Part shown: in pieces, positions 1 through 5,935 of the stretch
Numbering within the stretch: the stretch's first letter is position 1
How the letters are laid out: the number at the start of each line of letters is the position of its first letter
NCBI GenBank assembly: GCA_021806055.1
Contig: JAJZYE010000054.1
Coordinates: 1 to 6,738 of the forward strand
Length of the DNA: 6,738 bases
Reading direction: 5' to 3'
From: Actinomycetes bacterium
GTDB taxonomy: Bacteria; Actinomycetota; Acidimicrobiia; Acidimicrobiales; RAAP-2
Made by a program: the position numbers and the translations under genes
The notes under the pieces: model-generated
Told to the model about the DNA's origin: nothing
Seen by the model: the letters and a program-made list of their open reading frames with translations, nothing else
The model's database searches: none

Positions 1-269
1 CGCGCGGGCTCGCAGTACTGAAGGCCGGCGTGACGCGCGATCCCGCGACCATCGCCGACGAGCTGGTGGCGCTGGTGCGCGAGAAGGTGGGGGCGGTGGC
101 CAGCCTGCGGCGCGTCGACATCGTGGCCGCGCTGCCCAAGACGCGCTCGGGCAAGGTCCTGCGCAAGTCGATGCGCGCCATTGCCGACGGCGTCGACCTC
201 CCGGTTCCCTCGACGATTGACAATCCGGCCACGCTCGACGCGCTGCGCCCGGTGCTGGAGTCGCACTGA
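1..269 (+). CDS. prpE: Propionyl-CoA synthetase-like acyl-CoA ligase, C-terminal fragment
   Basis: This is the last 88 codons of an AMP-forming acyl-CoA synthetase that enters from the left edge (first full codon at base 3) and stops with TGA at 267-269. Enzymes of this family activate a short-chain acid such as propionate with ATP and CoA, through an acyl-adenylate, in the cytoplasm. The fragment is the mobile C-terminal subdomain. It contains LPKTRSGKVLRKSMR, whose SGK lysine (codon at 153-155) is the catalytic lysine of the adenylation half-reaction and a known site of inhibitory acetylation in the family. The ending IADG.....PSTIDNPATLDAL resembles PrpE more than acetyl-CoA synthetase, so propionate is the favoured substrate; acetate or another short acid is possible. 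It is convergent with the minus-strand operon and probably functionally unrelated. The ATG/GTG codons inside it are internal, not starts. Confidence 0.85.
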   Translation, partial: RGLAVLKAGVTRDPATIADELVALVREKVGAVASLRRVDIVAALPKTRSGKVLRKSMRAIADGVDLPVPSTIDNPATLDALRPVLESH

Positions 270-282
270 GGCGCTCGTCGTC

Positions 283-305
283 GGTCAGGTGGTCAGGTGG
301 TCAGG
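283..305. repeat. Short tandem repeat, 8-bp unit, in the convergent gap
   Basis: Two perfect copies of GGTCAGGT (283-290, 291-298) are followed by a third copy differing only at its last base (299-306). The repeat spans the TGA stop of the HAD gene (293-295, minus strand) and the short gap before the prpE stop. Losing or gaining one unit would leave the HAD C-terminus unchanged, because the reading ACC ACC TGA is regenerated. No hairpin followed by a T-run is visible here, so it is not a recognisable intrinsic terminator. Confidence 0.7.
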
Positions 306-1096
306 ATGAAGCGCTCGACGGCGTAGGCGAAGCCGTCGTCGTCGTTGGTGCGGGTCACGGCCCCCGCCGCGCGGCGCACGTCCGGTGAGCCGTTGCCCAT
401 CGCGATCGCCAGTCCGGCGCGCGCAAACATCGACAGGTCGTTGTGCATGTCGCCGATCACCGCGACGTCGAGTCGGCGCACGCCCAGGTGGGTGGTGAGG
501 TAGTCCACGACGTGGCCCTTGGTGGCCTCGCGGGCGGTGACGTCCAGGTAGTAGGGCTGGGAGGACGACGCGCTGACGCCGGGCAGCTCGGTGGTGAGTT
601 GCTCGCGCGCGTCGTCGACGGCGGCGGTGTCGGCGCTCACCCCCACCACCTTGATCACCCCGTCGGTCTGGGCGTCGACGCGGGGCACCACCCGGGGACC
701 GTAGCCGCCGGCGTGCGTCTCGTGATCGACGTAGGGCGCGCCGGCGTCACGCACGAGCCAGTCGTCGTGGCGGTAGACCCACGCGTCAAGGTGGTGTGCG
801 TGCAGGCGCTCGACGATCGGTGTGACCAGGCCCGCCTCGATGGTGTGCGTCTCCAGGACGGTCCAGTCGGGGGTCACGATCTGGCCGCCGTTGAAGCCAC
901 CCAGTGGCGTGGTGAGTGTGAGGGGCTCGATTAGGTGGCGCATCGCGAGGGTGGCGCGGCCGCTGGTGATCGCGAAGTGCACGCCGGCCTCGCGCAGCTG
1001 GGCGACGGCCGCCAGTGTGCGGGGGGAGAGTCGCTTGTCCGAGGTGACGAGGGTTCCGTCGACGTCAGACAGGAGCAGGGCGATGCGGGGGCTCAC
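293..1096 (-). CDS. Cof-type HAD-superfamily phosphatase (HAD-IIB)
   Basis: A 267-residue cytoplasmic hydrolase of the haloacid dehalogenase superfamily; Cof-type members dephosphorylate sugar phosphates and related small metabolites. All four motifs are present: SDVDGTL with the nucleophile D11 and acid/base D13, ITSGR with the motif II T44/S45, the motif III lysine K193 in TKG, and GDMHND (215-220) for Mg2+ binding. The FNGGQIV segment near residue 70 and the roughly 100-residue insert between motifs II and III fit the C2B cap of this subfamily, and the length is typical. The GTG start at 1096-1094 is chosen because the protein then begins just before the first beta strand, and because it overlaps the zwf stop as GTGA. 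An upstream ribosome binding site is weak, so translation probably depends on coupling to zwf. As last gene of a pentose phosphate operon, a phosphosugar or phosphogluconate substrate is plausible but not shown. Confidence 0.9.
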   Translation of the reverse strand: MSPRIALLLSDVDGTLVTSDKRLSPRTLAAVAQLREAGVHFAITSGRATLAMRHLIEPLTLTTPLGGFNGGQIVTPDWTVLETHTIEAGLVTPIVERLHAHHLDAWVYRHDDWLVRDAGAPYVDHETHAGGYGPRVVPRVDAQTDGVIKVVGVSADTAAVDDAREQLTTELPGVSASSSQPYYLDVTAREATKGHVVDYLTTHLGVRRLDVAVIGDMHNDLSMFARAGLAIAMGNGSPDVRRAAGAVTRTNDDDGFAYAVERFILTT

Positions 1097-2526
1097 TCGG
1101 GCAGCGACCACCGGTGCGGGGCCACGATGGCGTCGGTCGAGGCGGGGCCCCAGCTGCCCGGGGCGTAGGGCTGTACGTCGGGCGGGTTCTCCAGGAGTGG
1201 CGCGGCCACCTCCCAGAGCCGCTCGATGCCGTCGGCGCGCGTGAACAGCGACTGGTTGCCCGTCATCGCTTGGAGGATGAGGTGCTCGTAGGCCTCCAGG
1301 TGGTGCATCGACTGGAACGACTCGTCGTAGCGGAAGTGCATGAGCGCCTGGCCCAGCAGCATCGCGGGACCCGGCTGTTTGGCGAGGAAGCGGGTGTGGA
1401 TCGATCCGGGGTCGGCGAAGTTGATCATGATCTGGTTCGCGCGCTCGCGGGTGGCCTGGGGATCGACCGGGAAGAGGCGCATGACGGGCTCGCGGAAGGT
1501 GACGGTTACCGTCTGGCGGCTCTCGGCCAGGCACTTGCCCGTGCGCAGGTAGAAGGGGACGCCCTTCCAACGGGTGTTGTCGACCTCGGCGCGAAGGGCG
1601 ACGAAGGTCTCGGTTCGCGAGTCGCCGGCGACGCCGGGCTCACTCCGGTAGCCCTCGTACTGGCCGTAGATAACGTGGTCGGGGTCGAGGGGACGAAGCG
1701 AATCGAACACCTTGCCCACCTCGTCACGCAGGGGCCTGGCGTCCAGGGAGGTGGGCTGCTCCATGGCGATGAAGCCCAGGACCTGGAACAGGTGGGTGAT
1801 CACCATGTCGCGGAATGTCCCCGTGGACTCGAAGAACGCCCCTCGGCCCTCGATGGAGAGGGTCTCGGGCACGTCGATCTGGACGTGGTGGACGTGCGTG
1901 CGATTCCAGAGCGATTCGAAGAGCTCGTTGGCGAAGCGCAACGCCAGGATGTTGTCGACGGACTCCTTGCCGAGGAAGTGATCGATGCGAAAGACGCGGG
2001 TCTCGTCGAAGTGCTCAGCGATGATGGCGTTGAGCGTCCGAGCGGACGCCAGGTCGGTGCCGAAGGGCTTCTCGCAGATCACGCGGGCGCCCTCGCTCAG
2101 TCCCGAGGCGCCCAGCAGCTGGATCATCGTCGCCACGGCGTCGGGGGGGATCGCTAGGTGGAAGAGGCGCCGCGCCTCCGGGCCCAGCTCGTGCTGGGCG
2201 TGGTGGACGGCGCGCACCAGCGGTGACGGGTCGTCGGGATCCGCCGCCGCGAAGGAGAGGTTCTGGGCGAAGGCGTCCCAGGGGGCGTCCTCGAGCGGGC
2301 AGTCGCCGAACTGCGCCACGGCGTCGTGCGCGAAGGTCCGGAAGTGGTCACTCGTCTGGGCGAAGGACCGCGGAGCGCTGCCGATGATGCGGTAGTGACG
2401 CGGGAGAAGTCCCGCGAGGGCGAGGTGGTAGAGACCGGGCAGGACCTTACGGCGCGCGAGGTCGCCGGTGGCCCCGGCGAGGACGATGACGTGGTCGTCG
2501 GGGACCGGCGGGGTGGTGGCGCTCAC
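1093..2526 (-). CDS. zwf: Glucose-6-phosphate 1-dehydrogenase
   Basis: Oxidises glucose-6-phosphate to 6-phosphogluconolactone, the committed step of the oxidative pentose phosphate pathway, normally with NADP+. The 477-residue product has the N-terminal Rossmann motif GATGDLARRK (18-27), EKPFG (152-156) with substrate-binding K153, the family signature RIDHFLGKE (180-188), H245 in MVITHLF as the likely catalytic base, and RTGK (328-331). It is slightly shorter than the usual 480-515 residues. The GTG start at 2526-2524 overlaps the pgl stop as GTGA and has GGGAG (2533-2537) six bases upstream. An in-frame extension to 2673 adds 49 low-complexity, arginine-rich residues and is rejected. One oddity is that the segment after the second strand reads IGSAPRSF, with a proline where the family usually has G-x-x-R. 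No opcA, the G6PDH assembly partner in many actinobacteria, is present in the window. Confidence 0.97.
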   Translation of the reverse strand: MSATTPPVPDDHVIVLAGATGDLARRKVLPGLYHLALAGLLPRHYRIIGSAPRSFAQTSDHFRTFAHDAVAQFGDCPLEDAPWDAFAQNLSFAAADPDDPSPLVRAVHHAQHELGPEARRLFHLAIPPDAVATMIQLLGASGLSEGARVICEKPFGTDLASARTLNAIIAEHFDETRVFRIDHFLGKESVDNILALRFANELFESLWNRTHVHHVQIDVPETLSIEGRGAFFESTGTFRDMVITHLFQVLGFIAMEQPTSLDARPLRDEVGKVFDSLRPLDPDHVIYGQYEGYRSEPGVAGDSRTETFVALRAEVDNTRWKGVPFYLRTGKCLAESRQTVTVTFREPVMRLFPVDPQATRERANQIMINFADPGSIHTRFLAKQPGPAMLLGQALMHFRYDESFQSMHHLEAYEHLILQAMTGNQSLFTRADGIERLWEVAAPLLENPPDVQPYAPGSWGPASTDAIVAPHRWSLPE

Positions 2527-3194
2527 GGCCGGCTCCCGCGCACGGGTCCGGCTGCCGCCTGGTCGGCCAGCACCAGGGACGCGTTCGCCTCGACGCGACC
2601 AGCGGGGGTCGCGGGATCGGCGTCGAGCAGCCGGGCCAGGGCGTCGCGCTTGTCCGCACCCGCGACCAGCCACACCAGCTGGCGGGCCCGCGCCAGTGCG
2701 GGGTAGGTGAGGGTCATACGCCGGTGGCCCTGGTAGGGGGCGGTCACGGCCACCGGGCGATCGGTCACGCCCAGCACCGGATCGTCGGGCACCAGCGAGG
2801 CGCAGTGCCCGTCGGCGCCGAGGCCCAGGTGCACGAGGTCGAGGGTCGCGGGCAGGGCGTCACCGTAGCGGGTCGCGGCCACCCCGAGGTCGGGGTCCTC
2901 GACCGGCATGGGCGCGACACGAGCGCCGGTCGCCCGTGCCAGCTCGTGCAGGTCGATCAGGTTGCGCGCCGGGTCACCCGCGGGGGCGACGCGCTCGTCC
3001 ACCTGGTAGAGGGTCAGCCGTTCCCAGCGCGCCCGGCGCCCAGCGATCAGCGACCACGTCGCGCGCGGGGTCGTGCCGCCGCTCAGCGCCCAGGCGAGGT
3101 CGCCGCCCTCGGGCCCGACGCTCGCGATGAGGTAGTCCGCCGCCGCCCGCGACAGGGAGGCCGCGTCGTCGTACACGCGCAGTTCGTGGCGCAC
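2523..3194 (-). CDS. pgl: 6-phosphogluconolactonase (DevB/SOL type)
   Basis: Hydrolyses 6-phosphogluconolactone made by Zwf to 6-phosphogluconate for Gnd. The 223-residue protein belongs to the glucosamine-6-phosphate isomerase/6-phosphogluconolactonase fold. Recognisable elements are SGGTTP (38-43, phosphate loop), VDERVAP (65-71), RN (77-78) in the position of the usual SN, GLGADGHCASLVP (124-136) with the active-site D128/H130, TLTYPAL (161-167) and ADK (180-182). Length is at the short end of the usual 220-260. The start is GTG (3194-3192), placed directly after the gnd TAG (3197-3195) with no spacer. GGAGAGGG at 3210-3203 lies eight bases upstream as ribosome binding site. The 3' end overlaps zwf by four bases. 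The alternative, glucosamine-6-phosphate deaminase, is made unlikely by the GLGADGHCAS motif and the zwf/gnd neighbours. Confidence 0.95.
   Translation of the reverse strand: MRHELRVYDDAASLSRAAADYLIASVGPEGGDLAWALSGGTTPRATWSLIAGRRARWERLTLYQVDERVAPAGDPARNLIDLHELARATGARVAPMPVEDPDLGVAATRYGDALPATLDLVHLGLGADGHCASLVPDDPVLGVTDRPVAVTAPYQGHRRMTLTYPALARARQLVWLVAGADKRDALARLLDADPATPAGRVEANASLVLADQAAAGPVRGSRP
2533..2537 (-). promoter_or_regulatory. Ribosome binding site of zwf
   Basis: GGGAG on the minus strand lies six bases before the GTG at 2526, inside the last codons of pgl. It supports the GTG start over the longer in-frame opening from 2673. Confidence 0.55.
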
Positions 3195-4262
3195 CTAGCT
3201 GGCCCTCTCCGCGTGGCCGCCGAACTCGGCGCGCAGCGCCGAGAGGACCCGGGCACTGAAGGCGCCCTCGCCGCGCGACTCGAAACGTTGCCAGAGTGAC
3301 GCCGCGATCACCGGGGCCGGCACCGACTCCTCGATGGCGGCCTCCACGGTCCAGCGGCCCTCGCCCGAGTCCGAGACCCGCCCGCTGAAGTCGTCCAGTT
3401 CGGGGGAGCGCGCCAGGGCGTCGGCCGCGAGGTCGACCAGCCACGACGAGATCACCGAGCCGTGGCGCCACACCTCGGCCACCTCCGCCACGTCGATGTC
3501 GAAGGAGAAGAACTCCGGGTGACGCAGTGGTGCCGTCTCGGCGTCGGCACCCGCCGGCCGTCGGCCGACACCGGCGTGGTGCAGGATGCTGAGTCCCTCG
3601 GCCAGCGCGCCCATCATGCCGTACTCGACGCCGTTGTGGACCATCTTGACGAAGTGACCAGCCCCGGCGGGCCCGCAGTGCAAGTAGCCCAGGGGTGCGG
3701 TGCCCGGTCGGGTGCGGTTCGGCGTCGGTGTGGTGGCGTCGTCGCCCGGGGCGATGGAGCGAAAGATCGAGTCGAGGCGCGCGACGACCTCGTCCTCGCC
3801 GCCGATCATCAGGCTGTAGCCTCGCTCGAGTCCCCACACGCCGCCACTGGTGCCGCAGTCCACGTAGTGCAGGTGCCGCGACGCCAGCTCCTGGGCGCGG
3901 GTGATGTCGTCCTGGTAGAACGAGTTGCCGCCGTCGATGATGACGTCGTCGGGGCTCAGCAGGTCGCTGAGCTCATCCACCGCGCCCTGGGTGAGGGCGG
4001 CGGGCAACATGAGCCAGACCGCGCGCGGCGCGTCGAGCGCGTCGACCAGCTCGCGCAGCGAGGCGGCGGCGACGACGTGTTCGCTGGCGAGCGCCGCGCT
4101 GGCCGCGGGGTTGACGTCGTAGACGACGCAGTGGTGCCCGTCGGCGGTGAGACGGCGTACCAGGTTGGCGCCCATCCTTCCGAGGCCGACCATGCCGAGC
4201 TGGGTCGGCGATGGCGTGGTGCTCGTGGCGTTGGCGTTGGCGTTGGTGGCGGGTGTGGTCAT
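3195..4262 (-). CDS. gnd: 6-phosphogluconate dehydrogenase, decarboxylating, short form
   Basis: Oxidatively decarboxylates 6-phosphogluconate to ribulose-5-phosphate and CO2. The 355-residue protein is the short (GntZ/YqeC-like) form, against about 470 in the classical enzyme. Visible elements are GLGRMG (26-31), [11 protein letters not shown] (109-119), [21 protein letters not shown] (135-155) and [21 protein letters not shown] (195-215), with catalytic K206, N210 and E213. The C-terminal helical domain carries [14 protein letters not shown] (291-304). D49 ends the second Rossmann strand (VVYDV), where NADP-type enzymes have a phosphate-binding NR, so NAD+ preference is inferred. About 20 low-complexity residues rich in N, A, T and P precede the first strand. 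The linker at 173-190 is T/P-rich. The ATG at 4262-4260 overlaps the pgi stop as ATGA and has a strong but distant Shine-Dalgarno sequence. The gene ends directly against pgl. Confidence 0.96.
   Translation of the reverse strand: MTTPATNANANATSTTPSPTQLGMVGLGRMGANLVRRLTADGHHCVVYDVNPAASAALASEHVVAAASLRELVDALDAPRAVWLMLPAALTQGAVDELSDLLSPDDVIIDGGNSFYQDDITRAQELASRHLHYVDCGTSGGVWGLERGYSLMIGGEDEVVARLDSIFRSIAPGDDATTPTPNRTRPGTAPLGYLHCGPAGAGHFVKMVHNGVEYGMMGALAEGLSILHHAGVGRRPAGADAETAPLRHPEFFSFDIDVAEVAEVWRHGSVISSWLVDLAADALARSPELDDFSGRVSDSGEGRWTVEAAIEESVPAPVIAASLWQRFESRGEGAFSARVLSALRAEFGGHAERAS
3203..3210 (-). promoter_or_regulatory. Ribosome binding site of pgl
   Basis: GGAGAGGG lies within the end of gnd, eight bases before the pgl GTG at 3194. 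It fixes that GTG as the start and shows that pgl can be initiated independently, although it follows the gnd stop with no spacer. Confidence 0.6.
4227..4244. repeat. Hexanucleotide tandem repeat encoding Asn-Ala repeats in gnd
   Basis: Three perfect copies of GGCGTT (plus strand) encode (Asn-Ala)3 at residues 7-12 of Gnd, in the disordered leader before the Rossmann fold. The unit is a multiple of three, so copy-number change would lengthen or shorten the leader without breaking the frame. Confidence 0.8.
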
Positions 4263-5902
4263 GGCGAGGGGACCCCTCCTTGCTTGAGAGCGCGGTAGCG
4301 CTCGATGAGTGCGTTCGTGGACGAATCGTGGTCGAGGCGGGGCGCCACCGCGGTGTCGAGCTCGGGCGCGATGCGCGCGGCGAGCTCCTTGCCCAGCTCG
4401 ACGCCCCACTGGTCGAAGGAGTCGATCTGCCAGATCACGCCCTGGGTGAAGACGGCGTGCTCGTAGAGGGCGATCAGCGAACCGAGGGTGCGCGGGGTCA
4501 ACTGGTCGGCGAGCAGCACGCTGGAGGGGCGGTTGCCCTCCATCACCCGGTGGGCCACCACCGCGTCGGGGGTCCCCATCGCGCGCACCTCGTCGGCGGT
4601 GCGTCCGAAGGCCAGGGCCTGGGCCTGGGCGAAGACGTTGGAGGAGAGGATGTCGTGGTGGTTCCCCAGGGGGTTGAGCGGACGGGCGAAGCCGATCAAG
4701 TCGACCGGAATGATCGAGGTGCCCTGGTGCAGGAGCTGGTAGAAGCTGTGCTGACCGTTGGTGCCGGGCTCGCCCCAGTAGAGCGCCCCGGTGTCGTAGT
4801 CGACCCGCGTGCCCTCGAGGGTGACGTGCTTGCCGTTGGACTCCATCGTCAGCTGCTGGAGGTAGGCGGGCAGCCGGGTGAGGTACTGGTCGTAGGGCAT
4901 GACCCCCTGGGCCGTGAAGCCGAGGAAGTTCCGATTCCACACGCCGAGCACTCCGGTGAGGACGGGGAGGTTGCGCTCCAGCGGTGTCGTGAGAAAGTGC
5001 TCGTCCATGGCGCGCAGTCCCGCGAGCAACTCGTCGAAGCCGTCGGGCCCGACGGCGATCATGGTGGACAGGCCGATGGCGCTGTCCATCGAGTAGCGTC
5101 CGCCCACCCAGTCCCAGAAGCCGAAGATCGCGTCCGGCGCGATCCCGAACTCGGCTACCGCGGCGTCGTTGGTGGAGACCGCGACGAAGTGGTGCGCCAC
5201 CGCCTGCTCGTCACCGAGTCCCGCCACCAGCCACTCGCGGGCGGAACGGGCGTTGGTGAGCGTCTCGAGGGTGGTGAAGGTCTTGGACGCCACGATGAAG
5301 AGGGTGCGTGCGGGATCGAGGTCGCGCAGCGTCTCGACGAGATCGGTGGCGTCGACGTTGGAGACGAAGTGGAAGGAGATGTTGCGAGTGGCGTAGTGGC
5401 GCAGGGCCTGGTAGGCCATCACCGGCCCCAGGTCCGAGCCACCGATGCCGATGTTGACGACGTGGGCGATGGCGTCGCCACGATGGCCTCGCCAGTCACC
5501 GGAGCGCACGCGCTCGGCGAAGGACCGCATCCGTGCGAGGACGCCGTGAACCTGTGCGACGACGTCCTCGCCGTCGACGACCAGGGACGCGGGGGGTGCC
5601 ATGCGCAGGGCCACGTGCAGGACGGCGCGGTCCTCGGAGACGTTCAGGTGCTCGCCGGCGAACATCGCGTCGCGACGTTGCGCGAGGTCGCTCTCGGTGG
5701 CCAAGTCGATCAGGTGGTGCATGGTCTCGTCGGTGACGCGCTGCTTGGCGTAGTCCAGGTACCAGCCGGCACCCTCGGCCCGCAGTCGCGTCCCGCGCGA
5801 CGGGTCAGCGGCGAACAGGTCGCGCAGGTGCTGGGTGCCCAGGGTTGCGGCGTCGGCCTCGAGGGCACGCCACGCGCGCCGTTGGCGGAGGGGGGTGGTC
5901 AT
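4259..5902 (-). CDS. pgi: Glucose-6-phosphate isomerase
   Basis: Interconverts fructose-6-phosphate and glucose-6-phosphate, linking glycolysis/gluconeogenesis to Zwf. At 547 residues it matches the usual bacterial Pgi of about 550. It carries both family signatures: [14 protein letters not shown] (264-277) and [18 protein letters not shown] (488-505). Substrate and catalytic positions are intact: GIGGSDLG (152-159), SKTFTT (206-211) for phosphate binding, E354 in MESNGK, H385 in GTNGQHSF and K505. The ATG at 5902-5900 is chosen because GAGGAG lies six bases upstream and because [15 protein letters not shown] aligns with the expected N-terminus. An in-frame opening from 5953 would run back across the GH130 stop and add 17 residues. 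The 3' end overlaps gnd (ATGA). It is the second visible gene of the operon, 16 bases after GH130. Confidence 0.98.
   Translation of the reverse strand: MTTPLRQRRAWRALEADAATLGTQHLRDLFAADPSRGTRLRAEGAGWYLDYAKQRVTDETMHHLIDLATESDLAQRRDAMFAGEHLNVSEDRAVLHVALRMAPPASLVVDGEDVVAQVHGVLARMRSFAERVRSGDWRGHRGDAIAHVVNIGIGGSDLGPVMAYQALRHYATRNISFHFVSNVDATDLVETLRDLDPARTLFIVASKTFTTLETLTNARSAREWLVAGLGDEQAVAHHFVAVSTNDAAVAEFGIAPDAIFGFWDWVGGRYSMDSAIGLSTMIAVGPDGFDELLAGLRAMDEHFLTTPLERNLPVLTGVLGVWNRNFLGFTAQGVMPYDQYLTRLPAYLQQLTMESNGKHVTLEGTRVDYDTGALYWGEPGTNGQHSFYQLLHQGTSIIPVDLIGFARPLNPLGNHHDILSSNVFAQAQALAFGRTADEVRAMGTPDAVVAHRVMEGNRPSSVLLADQLTPRTLGSLIALYEHAVFTQGVIWQIDSFDQWGVELGKELAARIAPELDTAVAPRLDHDSSTNALIERYRALKQGGVPSP
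4266..4278 (-). promoter_or_regulatory. Perfect inverted repeat over the gnd Shine-Dalgarno region
   Basis: On the minus strand GAGGGG-T-CCCCTC is a perfect palindrome with a one-base centre. In RNA it could form a 5-bp stem with a three-base loop (GAGGG/GTC/CCCTC). It overlaps the 3' part of the gnd Shine-Dalgarno and occupies most of the stretch up to the ATG. Ribosomes finishing pgi would melt it. A regulatory role is inferred from position only. Confidence 0.4.
4275..4280 (-). promoter_or_regulatory. Ribosome binding site of gnd
   Basis: A near-consensus AGGAGG within AAGGAGGGG, located in the last codons of pgi. The spacing to the ATG at 4262 is 12 bases, longer than the usual 5-9. It supports the ATG start and therefore the low-complexity leader of Gnd as genuinely translated. 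Confidence 0.6.
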
Positions 5903-5908
5903 GGAAGT

Positions 5909-5914
5909 CTCCTC
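5909..5914 (-). promoter_or_regulatory. Ribosome binding site of pgi
   Basis: GAGGAG lies six bases before the ATG at 5902, in the 16-base spacer after the GH130 stop. Strength and spacing decide the pgi start in favour of 5902 over the in-frame opening at 5953. Confidence 0.75.
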
Positions 5915-5915
5915 G

Positions 5916-5935
5916 TCGTCACTGTTCGTCACTGT
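5916..5935. repeat. Perfect 10-bp tandem duplication across the GH130 stop codon
   Basis: TCGTCACTGT occurs twice back to back (5916-5925 and 5926-5935). On the coding strand this is ACAGTGACGA twice. Because the unit is not a multiple of three, the two copies are read in different frames. The first encodes part of D-S-D-E, and the second presents the TGA stop at 5921-5919. Confidence 0.95.

Noticed and set aside
283..306. The 8-bp repeats as a CRISPR or regulator-binding array
   Set aside because: The units are contiguous with no spacers, very short, and in a terminal gap rather than a promoter.
443..1244. Plus-strand open frames antisense to the HAD gene
   Set aside because: They are complement shadows of the HAD gene with no family resemblance.
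1097..1570. N-terminal extension of the HAD frame into zwf
   Set aside because: The extra 158 residues are arginine/proline/histidine-rich shadow sequence of zwf. The HAD fold begins at SPRIALLLSDVDG, and GTG at 1096 gives a normal-length protein.
2527..2673. 49-residue N-terminal extension of Zwf
   Set aside because: It is arginine/glycine-rich and lies over the pgl coding sequence. The GTG at 2526 has a ribosome binding site and the same GTGA overlap seen at the next junction.
2974..3837. Minus-strand open frame of 287 codons overlapping gnd and pgl
   Set aside because: It is in the wrong frame relative to both genes, arginine/glycine-rich and without a domain.
4263..4940. Upstream extension of the gnd frame through pgi
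   Set aside because: The extension has low-complexity shadow composition, and the ATG at 4262 overlaps the pgi stop and has a strong Shine-Dalgarno sequence.
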